Shown: piece after piece, positions 18,571 through 26,873 of the stretch
Layout of the letters: each line of letters starts with the position of its first letter
Numbering within the stretch: the first letter of the stretch is position 1
Assembly (NCBI RefSeq): GCF_017355875.1
Contig: NZ_JAFEWC010000003.1
Span: 687,001-751,000, forward strand
Length of the DNA stretch: 64,000 nucleotides
From: Aridibaculum aurantiacum
Lineage (GTDB): Bacteria; Bacteroidota; Bacteroidia; Chitinophagales; Chitinophagaceae
Direction: 5' to 3'
The notes under the pieces: generated by a model
What the model was told of the DNA's origin: nothing
Database searches by the model: none
The model's input: only the letters and a program-made list of their open reading frames with translations
Program-made: the position numbers and the translations under genes

Positions 18571-18963
18571 ATGAAAAAGATAGCATTAGGATTTTTAGCA
18601 GTTGCCATCAGTTTTGCCACCATTGCCCAGGACGGCAAACGTGAAGGCGCAAAAGGAAATAAAGCAAACAAGGAATTCAAGCATCGCGGTAAGGGCGGTC
18701 AAGATAAATTCCAATCTTTAGGACTTTCTGATGCACAGGGTGCACAAATGAAGAGCATCAACGAGAACTTCCGCAACCAGATGAGCGCATTGCGAAATGA
18801 CAATACACTTTCTGATGATGCAAAGAAGCAAAGGAAGCAGGCATTGATCGCTGATCATAAAGCACAGATCCATGCTATTCTTACTCCTGAGCAAAGAACT
18901 CAGTGGGAGGCAAGGAAACAAAACGGAGACTTCAAGAGAAAGCATAAGAGCAAGCAATCATAG
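18571..18963 (+). CDS. Small periplasmic LTxxQ (Spy-like) protein
   Basis: 130 residues: signal peptide (KKIALGFLAVAISFATIAQ), a Gly/Lys-rich linker, then two helices holding the duplicated signature LGLSDAQ...MKSINENFRNQM and ILTPEQRTQWEARK. The LTPEQ motif is that of the Spy/CpxP LTxxQ group, which act as periplasmic chaperones or stress sensors. The tail is strongly basic (FKRKHKSKQ). A clean terminator follows, so it is a single-gene unit. The biochemical role here is inferred only from the motif. Confidence 0.8.
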   Translation: MKKIALGFLAVAISFATIAQDGKREGAKGNKANKEFKHRGKGGQDKFQSLGLSDAQGAQMKSINENFRNQMSALRNDNTLSDDAKKQRKQALIADHKAQIHAILTPEQRTQWEARKQNGDFKRKHKSKQS

Positions 18964-18984
18964 TGTACAATTGTTGATGATTTG

Positions 18985-19015
18985 AAATGGCCTGCCAATG
19001 CAGGTCATTTTTTTT
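18985..19015 (+). terminator. Intrinsic terminator of the Spy-like gene
   Basis: AAATGGCCTGC (18985-18995), loop CAAT, GCAGGTCATTT (19000-19010), one G-T pair, then further T residues to 19015. Confidence 0.88.
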
Positions 19016-19135
19016 GCGTCGTAGCTTCTGCAATGGATGATGTAAATCATAGGATACCTGTTGTTCTGCAAGTAGTCTTGCATAGTGGTTACAACAATAG
19101 TTTGTAGCCCTTTTTAAAGTCTAAAAAGCAAGAAC

Positions 19136-19567
19136 ATGAACCCCGCCATTATTGATTTTGTTGCCGGCCAACGCTGTGCCAGCATCTGTTGTTTTGATGA
19201 ATACAACAACCCTTATTGCTTTAGTTGCTTTTACGCATTCGACAGCAGGGACAACCTGCTGATCTATAAAACATCTTCAAATTCTCACCACTATTCGGTG
19301 ATGGTGAACAGGACAGATGTTGCAGGTACCATTCTACCAGATAAACTTAATCCACTTGCTATACAAGGTGTTCAGTTTACCGGCAGCGTCTTGCCAAAAG
19401 ATCATCCTTCAACGCAAGGGGCATCTACTAAATATTATAAGCGATTTCCTTTTGCAGTTACAATGCCCGGCCAGGTAGTGGTAATACAATTGGATGAAAT
19501 AAAGATGACAGATAACACCCGTGGCTTGGGAACCAAGATCAGGTGGATGAAAGAGCCGGTGTATTAG
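19136..19567 (+). CDS. YhbP/UPF0306-type flavin-binding-fold protein
   Basis: 143 residues with the split-barrel fold of pyridoxamine-phosphate-oxidase-like proteins, closest to E. coli YhbP. Shared landmarks are an early FYAFD, SNSHHYSVM, VAGTI, GVQFTGSV, KRFPFAV, and the C-terminal LDEIKMTDNTRGLGTKIRW. The family binds flavin-like ligands or is uncharacterised; no substrate is known. A stand-alone gene. Confidence 0.82.
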   Translation: MNPAIIDFVAGQRCASICCFDEYNNPYCFSCFYAFDSRDNLLIYKTSSNSHHYSVMVNRTDVAGTILPDKLNPLAIQGVQFTGSVLPKDHPSTQGASTKYYKRFPFAVTMPGQVVVIQLDEIKMTDNTRGLGTKIRWMKEPVY

Positions 19568-19622
19568 TAGATAGAGGCTGACTCAGCTACTTGTAGTTTG
19601 GAAATCGGCAACGCGTTTATAC

Positions 19623-20837
19623 CTAGAAAGTAAATTGCACCCTGCCTTGCAGAGAGGTCGCATTGAACCTGCGCTCTATTCGGCTTACCACCATGTTGAG
19701 CATTAGTCTTGAATTGCTATTCAGGTAGTAGTTCAGTCCCACTGTCAGGTCACTCATTCGCTCCAATACACTAACAGATTCTGTCAGGTCTATATAGGCA
19801 TAACGAACACCAACTTCCCATGCCCCACGCATAGATGAACCGTTTTGCTTTTCATCCAAAGCAATATCATCAAAGTAATTGCTTGCACGGTCATACTGCC
19901 TTCTGCCGCCTTTCAGGAAATAAGAAGCATAAGCATAGTAGGTATTGAAAGCAGTTTTGCGTGGATCACCTAATGAGTCGGTTGGGCTGCCAAGGATGGT
20001 ATAGGTGCGCAGGAACTCCGATTGGAAGTTGAACCTTTTAAATGAATACCCCAGTTCGCCAGCCAACTGAACGATCTTGTTTACGTCCTTAATTTCACCT
20101 GATCGAATATAGGTAGCACCGGTGTGCGTTTCATTATCCGTTTGCACTGAGTAGACATTAGCAGTAGGCGTATAAACACTATTGGAAATACCGATGTGAA
20201 GCGCCTGGTTTTTTTCTTTATTGTAAAGTGGGTTGAACGCTAATCTTGATGCTACGGAAAAACGCACATCCTCATCTTCGTCCTCGCCAGATGAATTAGT
20301 GCGGCGATAGACGCCAGAGTAGATCCGTGCTTTTTCTCCCAATTTGCGCTGTAGCATGATACCCACATTTCTTCCCGGTGCAAATGCACTGGTGAGTGAT
20401 CTTTCCATGAAAAGAATGCTATTGCTCGAGTAATTTTCTTCCATACCAACCGGCTCCCTGAAGTGCCCCACCGTTAGTCGCTCAATGTGTGGGATCTTTA
20501 AAAAAGAAACATAAACATCTCCCATTCTTATGCCTTCGCTAAAGGTGAATTCTATCTCGTATTCTATGGCGTTATCATAACTGCCCGAGAAGGTAACACG
20601 TGCTCTGCGAATACGCATTGTTGGGTCAATAGGTTCAGCTAAAGTATCCAGCGCCTTTGACTGCCGTGCAATGGCTGCATCAAAATGTATACGGCCACCG
20701 GCAGCAAATTCAAATTTTCGGTCGCCGGTACTTCTAAATTTTAGCCTATCCTGCCAGTATGCCTCCAGGTTTATAGGTTGGCTAATACAATGGAAGCTGG
20801 CAATTGAAAGAAAAGCAATGAGTATTAGTTTATGCAA
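19623..20837 (-). CDS. Phosphate-selective-porin-like (OprO/OprP) outer-membrane protein
   Basis: 404 residues: signal peptide (KLILIAFLSIASFHCISQ), then a beta-barrel with alternating aromatic strands. The N-terminal run FEFAAGGRIHFDAA, RRARVTFSGSYDNAIEYEIEFTF and LTVGHFREPVGMEEN is typical of the OprO/OprP family. The C-terminus ends with an outer-membrane-type strand QGRVQFTF. Bacteroidota members are often annotated as phosphate porins without proof of selectivity. No phosphate-related gene is adjacent. Confidence 0.85.
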   Translation of the reverse strand: MHKLILIAFLSIASFHCISQPINLEAYWQDRLKFRSTGDRKFEFAAGGRIHFDAAIARQSKALDTLAEPIDPTMRIRRARVTFSGSYDNAIEYEIEFTFSEGIRMGDVYVSFLKIPHIERLTVGHFREPVGMEENYSSNSILFMERSLTSAFAPGRNVGIMLQRKLGEKARIYSGVYRRTNSSGEDEDEDVRFSVASRLAFNPLYNKEKNQALHIGISNSVYTPTANVYSVQTDNETHTGATYIRSGEIKDVNKIVQLAGELGYSFKRFNFQSEFLRTYTILGSPTDSLGDPRKTAFNTYYAYASYFLKGGRRQYDRASNYFDDIALDEKQNGSSMRGAWEVGVRYAYIDLTESVSVLERMSDLTVGLNYYLNSNSRLMLNMVVSRIERRFNATSLQGRVQFTF

Positions 20838-20948
20838 ACCAGTTTTTTCGCTACAGCTTCAAATTTTATTCCGCCACATGTTTGTGGATATTCAGTTTGA
20901 TCAATGAAAAATTGTGGCAACAAAGAAGCCAGTTCCTTGTTCTGGCTA

Positions 20949-21569
20949 TCAATCTTCATCCAGTTTCAGTTCATCAAAATTTGAAATGATATAGGTTGCT
21001 TCAGCACCTGGTTGCTGTTTGTTCTTGTCATAATAAACGGTGTCTATTCCCAGTTCTGTAGCACCTTTTATTTCTGAATCAAGGTCATCACCAATCACCA
21101 GTACTTCACTTTTATTGTACTTATACTTATCTACAATTTCCTGGAAGATGTCTTTCTTTTGCTTGTCATTTACCATCGGATCAATGATGAAGATCTCTTT
21201 AAAATCTTTCTCCAGTTCCAGGGCTTTCACTTTGCTTTGCTGCATTTTCATAAAGCCAGTAGTAACCAGGAAACGATCCACAGGAAGTGAACGCATTCTT
21301 TCAAAATCTTCAAAAGCCTGCATGGGTTCATCATACGTTAGTTCCTGCAATAGCTTTATACAATCCTCTTGCAGCTTTTCATCAAAGTCATATTCTTCGG
21401 CCACCTTTTGAAAAGGTATCCGCATCATGTCCTTCTTTATCTCTTCCAGGTCATCATTGTGCGCACCAGATTCTTCTATTTTTTTAAAAACAGGTTCAAA
21501 CAATTTTGCTCCTATAGACGGCACAGGGTAAATGGTATTGTCCAGGTCAAATATCAAAGCCTTTTTCAT
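20949..21569 (-). CDS. HAD-family hydrolase
   Basis: 206-residue cytosolic phosphatase-type protein. Motif I is IFDLDNTIYP, with nucleophile Asp8 and Asp10. Motif II Thr lies in FLVTTGF, Lys in QQSKVKALEL, and motif IV in VIGDDLDSEIKGATELG. The cap is helical (C1 type). The DNTIYP variant recalls pyrimidine 5'-nucleotidases of the Sdt1/YjjG kind, but the substrate is not determinable. It is encoded 34 nt from the 3' end of selO, in the same direction. Confidence 0.88.
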   Translation of the reverse strand: MKKALIFDLDNTIYPVPSIGAKLFEPVFKKIEESGAHNDDLEEIKKDMMRIPFQKVAEEYDFDEKLQEDCIKLLQELTYDEPMQAFEDFERMRSLPVDRFLVTTGFMKMQQSKVKALELEKDFKEIFIIDPMVNDKQKKDIFQEIVDKYKYNKSEVLVIGDDLDSEIKGATELGIDTVYYDKNKQQPGAEATYIISNFDELKLDED

Positions 21570-21603
21570 CGTGTTGATCTTTTAATCTAATGTAAATCTT
21601 CCC

Positions 21604-23160
21604 TTAAGAGCTGCAGCTAAGCATAGAGCAGCCTGCTTTATTGCTTGCCCATGTTGGCCGCTTTTTCAGGAACTCATCATGTTTGTTTGAATATGGTTCC
21701 TTCATTGCCTGCTGCAATTTTTCAAACAGTTTAGCATCACCTTTTTCTAACTCTTCAATAGCCTGGTGAAGCAGGTAGTTTCGAAGAATAAAACGAGGAT
21801 TTGCCTGCCGCATACGCTCTTGCGACTGAGCGCGATCTATTTTGTTGCTTGCTATCCGTTCTGCATAAGTTGTTATAACAGCTACAAAGGTTTCGGTTTC
21901 TTCAGCAGAAAGTGTTTTGTAAAAACTTTCAGAGAAGTGCTGCATTACCTGGTCTCCATCTGCATCTAATGGAAGTTCAATGAGTAACTGGTAAAAGATG
22001 GTCATGTCGGGCTTGATAGCGCGGAGCATTTTTTCTATAACATCAAACAGCTTTACATCTGTTTCGCGCAATTCATCCAGGCCAAGCTTTTTGCCCATTA
22101 TCATATAGTGGCTTGCCCAATAATGATCATCGTATTCTTCCAGTGCTTTACCCAGTTGATCTTTATCTTCTACCAAAGGAGCTAATGCACCTGCCAGGCA
22201 AGCAAGGTTCCATTTTGCTATTGCCGGCTGGCGGCCAAATGCATAACGCCTTCCCGGAAGATCTGTAGTGTTAGGTGTAAACGCAGGATCATAATCATCC
22301 ACAAAAGAATAAGGTCCATAATCAATGGTAGCACCAAGTATGGACATATTATCCGTGTTCATCACGCCATGAACAAATCCTACCCGCAGCCACTCAGTCA
22401 TTAGCCTTGCTGTCCTCTGTACCACCTCAATAAACCATTGGATGATTTTGTCTTCACCTGTTATATGAGGATAGTAACGGCTGATGGTCCAATCCACCAG
22501 TTTTTGAAGATTGCCTATTTCTTTACGTGCGGCAAGCATTTCAAAATTTCCAAAGCGGAGGAATGTAGGAGCCACCCGCATAACAATAGCGCCGGGTTCA
22601 TTATCCGGGTTGCCGTCGTAAAACATATCACGCATTACAAGGTCACCTGTTTTAACAAGACTAAGTGCACGTGTGGTGGGTATACCTAAATAATGCATAG
22701 CCTCACTCATCAGGTATTCGCGTACAGATGACCGCAATACCGCACGCCCATCGGCGCGGCGGCTATAGGCAGTAGGTCCTGCACCTTTCAATTGCAGTTC
22801 TACCGAGCGGCCATTCGTGGTGGTCATTTCACCCAATGTTATTGCACGACCATCGCCCAATTGACCAGCCCAATTTCCAAACTGGTGACCGGCATAACAT
22901 GCTGCGTATGGATACATGGAAGGAGTGACACGGTTGCCACCAAGTATATCTAAATCATCTTGTTGAGTAGGTTGTTCTATGCCTAGTTCGGCAGCCAGCT
23001 CGTGGCTCCATGCCAAGAGTGAAACCTGTTTTACAGGTGTTGGAATGGCTTTGCTGTAAAGCATCCCCGGTGTTTGACGTGGCCTCAGGTCACCGCTGTC
23101 ATCACCATCAAAGTGTTCAGTAAATTCTTTTTTAAATTCTATCGAGCTAAGACTTTGCAT
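21604..23160 (-). CDS. selO: Protein adenylyltransferase SelO (YdiU family)
   Basis: Pseudokinase-fold enzyme that transfers AMP from ATP to hydroxyl side chains of proteins, linked to redox homeostasis. Diagnostic blocks are YAGHQFGNWAGQLGDGRA, LQLKGAGPTAYSRRADGRA, SSVREYLMSEAMHYLGIPTT, HGVMNTDNMSILG and IDYGPYSFVDDYDP. The protein ends CSMLSCSS, where the third-last Cys corresponds to the selenocysteine of animal SelO. At 518 residues it is full length. Its start codon lies inside the arm of a 128-bp palindrome (23155-23282), so the translation start could be structurally masked. Confidence 0.95.
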   Translation of the reverse strand: MQSLSSIEFKKEFTEHFDGDDSGDLRPRQTPGMLYSKAIPTPVKQVSLLAWSHELAAELGIEQPTQQDDLDILGGNRVTPSMYPYAACYAGHQFGNWAGQLGDGRAITLGEMTTTNGRSVELQLKGAGPTAYSRRADGRAVLRSSVREYLMSEAMHYLGIPTTRALSLVKTGDLVMRDMFYDGNPDNEPGAIVMRVAPTFLRFGNFEMLAARKEIGNLQKLVDWTISRYYPHITGEDKIIQWFIEVVQRTARLMTEWLRVGFVHGVMNTDNMSILGATIDYGPYSFVDDYDPAFTPNTTDLPGRRYAFGRQPAIAKWNLACLAGALAPLVEDKDQLGKALEEYDDHYWASHYMIMGKKLGLDELRETDVKLFDVIEKMLRAIKPDMTIFYQLLIELPLDADGDQVMQHFSESFYKTLSAEETETFVAVITTYAERIASNKIDRAQSQERMRQANPRFILRNYLLHQAIEELEKGDAKLFEKLQQAMKEPYSNKHDEFLKKRPTWASNKAGCSMLSCSS

Positions 23161-23282
23161 TTCTCATTATTTATTCTTCCTGCTAATAACGCAATTACTT
23201 TGCCGCGCTGCCAAACCGGTGGGGATTGAGCCGTAATGCGTAATTGAAGGTAGCAGGTTGTAATAAATAATGAGAAATGCAA
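23155..23282. repeat. 128-bp palindromic element over the selO start
   Basis: Outer arms 23155-23175 and 23262-23282 are perfect 21-bp inverted repeats. Further in, CCTGCTA and CAATTAC also pair between the arms, giving an imperfect stem of about 45 bp around a G/C-rich loop. The left arm contains the selO ATG. The size and shape suggest a MITE or palindromic unit. I see no clear target-site duplication. Confidence 0.8.
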
Positions 23283-23339
23283 CATTCTATTAGAGTGGAG
23301 CGATGTATTTCCTAAAGCTTTTGTACAAGTCAATTTCAC

Positions 23340-23846
23340 TTACGCAGCAGTTGCTGGCTGAAGCGTTTTGGGCGCATTGTATTGTTGAAGGAAACTTACC
23401 ATGCTTTCCTGTTCCTTGCCCAGGCGCATAAGTTCGTCGTCATTGTAATAGCGCCATAAGATCTCGTTCAGCACTTCTTCCTCTTCATCCATATGCTGAA
23501 AAGAAACGGACATGAAATATTCAAATGCCTGTTGGATGTCAGAAAATATTTCTCCGTCTGCATCAGCACCAAGTATGGAAAGCTCGTGCAGCAGGCTTTG
23601 TAAATGTCTTACCTGGTTCATCAGCTTGTGGTGTTGCCTGGTAAACACATCCCAAACAGAAGGTTCATAATCGAAGATCAATGGAAAGATCAATTGTTCT
23701 TCCATCTTTATTTGCTGAACAGTTTTTTGCAAAACATCATGTAGCTGCTGGTATGCAGTGGCCGATGAAAGCTCAATAGAAACACATGTATGAAGTAAAG
23801 ATGATCTTAAAGCAACCTGTACTTGCTGAAGTTTATTGTATCGCAT
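23340..23846 (-). CDS. Hemerythrin-like (HHE / RIC-type) protein
   Basis: 168 residues forming a four-helix bundle with hemerythrin-type ligands: MEEQLIFPLIFDYEP, then TRQHHKLMNQVRHL, then SFQHMDEEEEVLNEILW. It resembles the C-terminal domain of RIC/YtfE/ScdA proteins that repair iron-sulfur clusters after nitric-oxide or oxidative damage, but lacks their N-terminal Cys domain. It could therefore be a simple di-iron oxygen or NO sensor. It lies upstream of selO on the same strand across the palindrome. Iron binding is inferred. Confidence 0.8.
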   Translation of the reverse strand: MRYNKLQQVQVALRSSLLHTCVSIELSSATAYQQLHDVLQKTVQQIKMEEQLIFPLIFDYEPSVWDVFTRQHHKLMNQVRHLQSLLHELSILGADADGEIFSDIQQAFEYFMSVSFQHMDEEEEVLNEILWRYYNDDELMRLGKEQESMVSFLQQYNAPKTLQPATAA

Positions 23847-24010
23847 AGCTGGAAATTTTAAAACCTAAAGCCGTTATTGTTTTGGATGACGATACAAAAG
23901 AACTCTGTTTCTATTGCTGTTGCAATAACATAAAAATGTGGTTGGTGCCAGTAATGCTTTTACTGATGAATAGTGGTGGATGGCTAGGATAAGTGGTAGT
24001 CATTAGTTGA

Positions 24011-24643
24011 TCACTGTATAGAAACCTGCACAACCTTGAATCCTGCTGATTGCAGGAACTGCTCCATAATGCCACGTGCTTTATTATTTGCCTTCTCAAG
24101 AATGTTGTTGGCAATTGCACGATCGATCATCTTTTGCCTTGCAGAAATCTTTACCTGGTTTACTTCTTCATTGCTCCACCTGCCACTTTCTTCAAACACT
24201 TCAAAATCTGACGGATTAAGAATGGCATCTGTAACGGTAGCCTTTGGTAAAACAATGGTTGCCGTGTCGCCTGTTACTTTTACATGCATGCTATCAATTC
24301 TGCTAAAGTCTGTTCCGGCCATTACCTTGCCTTTGCCAATAAGCACCAGTTGCTTATCAGCAGATGGCAAAATGTTTACGTGCGTGATCTTATTGAAAAC
24401 ATTTACAAAAGCAGAGCCTTTGGTAGGTACAACAGACGACACAACTACTTCGTCGCTTACCACAATTGTTACAAGCTGACCTATAGCTTTGATGTCTTTT
24501 ATGAGAATAGGTGTTTCATCAATTACCACTGGTTTAGCTGTGAATAAACCAGAAAGCGAAGAGCCGGATCTCATTTTGTATATGAAGAAACCTACAGCTA
24601 AAACCACCAGCAGGAGCACAATATTTTTAAAACTCATTTTCAT
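24011..24643 (-). CDS. DUF4230 membrane-anchored protein
   Basis: 210 residues: one N-terminal membrane helix (FKNIVLLLVVLAVGFFIY), then a DUF4230 domain over about 45-210. The domain is beta-rich at first (LVTIVVSDEVVV, LIGKGKVMAGTDFSRID) and then helical (RQKMIDRAIANNILEKANNKAR) with a GF-type ending. DUF4230 has no known function. Its start overlaps the stop of the next gene upstream by ATGA, so it is translationally coupled to that paralogue. Confidence 0.85.
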   Translation of the reverse strand: MKMSFKNIVLLLVVLAVGFFIYKMRSGSSLSGLFTAKPVVIDETPILIKDIKAIGQLVTIVVSDEVVVSSVVPTKGSAFVNVFNKITHVNILPSADKQLVLIGKGKVMAGTDFSRIDSMHVKVTGDTATIVLPKATVTDAILNPSDFEVFEESGRWSNEEVNQVKISARQKMIDRAIANNILEKANNKARGIMEQFLQSAGFKVVQVSIQ

Positions 24644-25209
24644 AGAAGGACATCCTTTTGAATAGCACCCGATTGATTGATGGTGATGTTTTCGAAGCCA
24701 AGTTGTTTTAGCAGGTTATGCATAAGTGTGGCTGTATTAGATCGTGCCTGGTTAAGAATACCTAATGAGTCAATGCTTTTCTTGATTTGTTGTTCGGCTT
24801 GTGTGACCAGGGCATCACGTTCTTTGGTAGAGTATTCGCTTCTAAAAGTGCCTACTTCCTGGTAAGCAAGTTGTATTTTTTCAGGAGGCATGCTTATGCT
24901 AACAACTTTTGGCGGCGGTAAAGTAAGGGTGATGTTTTTCCCATCTACACGGATGTTGTTTTCGGTAATGCTGGTAAGGTCAACTCCGGCTTTAATAACT
25001 GCTTCGGCTGTCATTAATATCTTCCTGTCACCTGGCTTATACCACGTTTTATTGTCGTTTGCTTTGATGATCTTGGTAATAGTATATTCTACAGTAGCCA
25101 GGTCACCCATCTCTTGTATGGCAAGCACAACATTGGGTTGTTGCGCTTCACGCTTTGCACAGCCTAAAGCAAATGGTAGTAAGAGAAAAATGAGGTAACG
25201 CATATTCAT
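24640..25209 (-). CDS. DUF4230 lipoprotein
   Basis: About 189 residues. The lipobox FALGCAKR follows a short signal, so this is a lipidated version of the DUF4230 protein that overlaps it by 4 nt. Parallel features are LATVEYTITKIIKAN, DRKILMTAEAVIKAGVDLTSI, LPPPKVVSI, and the helical C-terminus ending LKQLGFENITIN. One membrane-anchored and one lipidated copy, translated together, suggest a heteromeric envelope complex (inference). ATG 25209 or 25203 gives the same mature protein. Confidence 0.82.
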   Translation of the reverse strand: MNMRYLIFLLLPFALGCAKREAQQPNVVLAIQEMGDLATVEYTITKIIKANDNKTWYKPGDRKILMTAEAVIKAGVDLTSITENNIRVDGKNITLTLPPPKVVSISMPPEKIQLAYQEVGTFRSEYSTKERDALVTQAEQQIKKSIDSLGILNQARSNTATLMHNLLKQLGFENITINQSGAIQKDVLL

Positions 25210-25298
25210 ACGAAGTAAACAAATCATGCCCCGGGTTTGCTTAGTTTTTACTTAAACATTGAATTCCATGAATTGTTTTTAACAGCATCTTTGTAACC

Positions 25299-25973
25299 AT
25301 GAAAAAATATGCTGTAATTGTTGCTGGCGGATCGGGGGTAAGAATGGGAGGGGCTGTTCCTAAACAATTTCTGTTGCTTAAAGGCAAGCCTGTTATCTCA
25401 TATACGCTGCAAGCATTTTTACAGGTTTTTGAAGACCTACATGTTATTCTTGTTCTTCCGCAAAATCATGTACAGGAAGGTGAAGCGATCGTTCAGTCAA
25501 TGAAGTTGCATGATCGTGTTACCATTGTTCAAGGTGGTGATAGCCGCTTTCAATCTGTAAAAAATGGACTGGCACATGTAACAGATCCTTCTGTAGTTTT
25601 TGTGCACGATGGCGTGCGTTGTATGGTATCGCACGAACTTATTAAACAATGTTATGAGCAGGCTCTTGATAAAGGAAGTGCTATACCTGCAATAGCTGCT
25701 ACGGACAGTATTCGCATTGCTGAAGCATCCCATCATTACGTAATGGACAGGAACAAAGTTCGGATCATACAAACACCTCAAACTTTTCTTTCGTCAGTTT
25801 TATTGCCAGCTTTTGAGCAACCTTATAATGATGCTTTTACCGATGAAGCAACAGTAGTAGAAGCCAATGATGTTACCACACATTTAATCAATGGTGAAGA
25901 AAGTAATATCAAAATAACAAGGCCACTTGACCTGTTGATTGCGGAGGCTATACTAGATAAAAGAATTACTTAA
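25299..25973 (+). CDS. ispD: 2-C-methyl-D-erythritol 4-phosphate cytidylyltransferase
   Basis: Third step of the MEP isoprenoid pathway: activates methylerythritol phosphate with CTP. Signature blocks are VAGGSGVRMGGAVPKQFLLL (CTP-binding loop), VISYTLQAF, VFVHDGVRCMVS, ATDSIRIA, IQTPQTF and FTDEATVVEA. The length of 224 residues is standard. It is encoded alone and converges with the next gene, overlapping its 3' end by 8 nt. Confidence 0.94.
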   Translation: MKKYAVIVAGGSGVRMGGAVPKQFLLLKGKPVISYTLQAFLQVFEDLHVILVLPQNHVQEGEAIVQSMKLHDRVTIVQGGDSRFQSVKNGLAHVTDPSVVFVHDGVRCMVSHELIKQCYEQALDKGSAIPAIAATDSIRIAEASHHYVMDRNKVRIIQTPQTFLSSVLLPAFEQPYNDAFTDEATVVEANDVTTHLINGEESNIKITRPLDLLIAEAILDKRIT

Positions 25974-26871
25974 GCAGGTTGATAGGGAAGGGGAGGTTGT
26001 TATATTTTACCTCGTAATATTCTTCTGCCGCAGGCCCAAAGCGTTGATAGAATGCAGCCACGTTGGGAATGTCGGAACCTTCAAGATCAAGCAGCAAATT
26101 GCTGCCTGCATATTTTTCAATAATGCTATTGATGAAGAAATAGGTAGCGCGAAGTTGTCGCCCTTTTTCAGTAGGCGCACCTATTACATAATAAAGTCTC
26201 CTATGATCCTTAAGTAAAGCTGCAGCAAATACAATTTCACCTGTCTCATCTTTTATTGCAAATGTTTCTGCAAACCCTGTTGCAATGGCTTTTTTTGTTA
26301 GCAATAAAAACTGGTCATAATCTTTATTGGTAACAGTAGGATGAAGATGATCATATGCTTTGCGATAAAGATCTATTACCTGCTCAGCAGCAACACCAGT
26401 AGATAGATTGCAACTGCGTTGAGTTGCTTTCCTGATATTCTTCAAACATTCTTTAGAAATATTTGCCCGGATAGTATGAAGGCTAGTATGCAGGTTAATG
26501 ACATAGTTGATATGCTTTACCAGTTTAAAATCTTTATTAGCCGGCTGTTGATCTGTATTGTAATGGATGAAGCGAAAATGCTTTGTAACCGCTGTGTACA
26601 TTGCATCCACTTGTTGTGGAGTGGTGGCTCCAAACACTCCCAGCCGCTGAATAAAAGGAAGCTGGTAAACATATTTAAACCCCCACTTGCTCCGGTAAGG
26701 TAATGGCATTACAACTTCATAATCATTGTACACCAGCGCATCCCATGTGCATAGTGCATCGAGGCAAAAGGAATAAGCGTAAACCAGGCCATTGCTTGCA
26801 TCCGAAATGCATTTATCCCACTTGGTTTTATCTATCTCGTGGTTCTTGCAATAGCGGATAGGCATGCTCAT
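25966..26871 (-). CDS. GNAT/FemAB-like acyltransferase
   Basis: 301 residues without signal peptide. The C-terminal half looks like a GNAT fold used by FemAB/BioF2-type transferases: KECLKNIRKATQRSC, then GFAETFAIKDETGEIVFAAALL and YYVIGAPTEKGRQLRATYFF, followed by LLLDLEGSDIPNVAAFYQRFG. Such proteins add amino acids or acyl groups to cell-wall or lipid substrates. The substrate is unknown. Its start lies only 2 nt from the stop of the upstream M1 peptidase gene, so the two are co-transcribed. Confidence 0.72.
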   Translation of the reverse strand: MSMPIRYCKNHEIDKTKWDKCISDASNGLVYAYSFCLDALCTWDALVYNDYEVVMPLPYRSKWGFKYVYQLPFIQRLGVFGATTPQQVDAMYTAVTKHFRFIHYNTDQQPANKDFKLVKHINYVINLHTSLHTIRANISKECLKNIRKATQRSCNLSTGVAAEQVIDLYRKAYDHLHPTVTNKDYDQFLLLTKKAIATGFAETFAIKDETGEIVFAAALLKDHRRLYYVIGAPTEKGRQLRATYFFINSIIEKYAGSNLLLDLEGSDIPNVAAFYQRFGPAAEEYYEVKYNNLPFPINLLK

Positions 26872-26873
26872 GC

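Noticed and set aside
23139-23339. 66-codon - strand frame in front of selO
   Set aside because: It is read through the palindrome and overlaps the selO start; no independent evidence.
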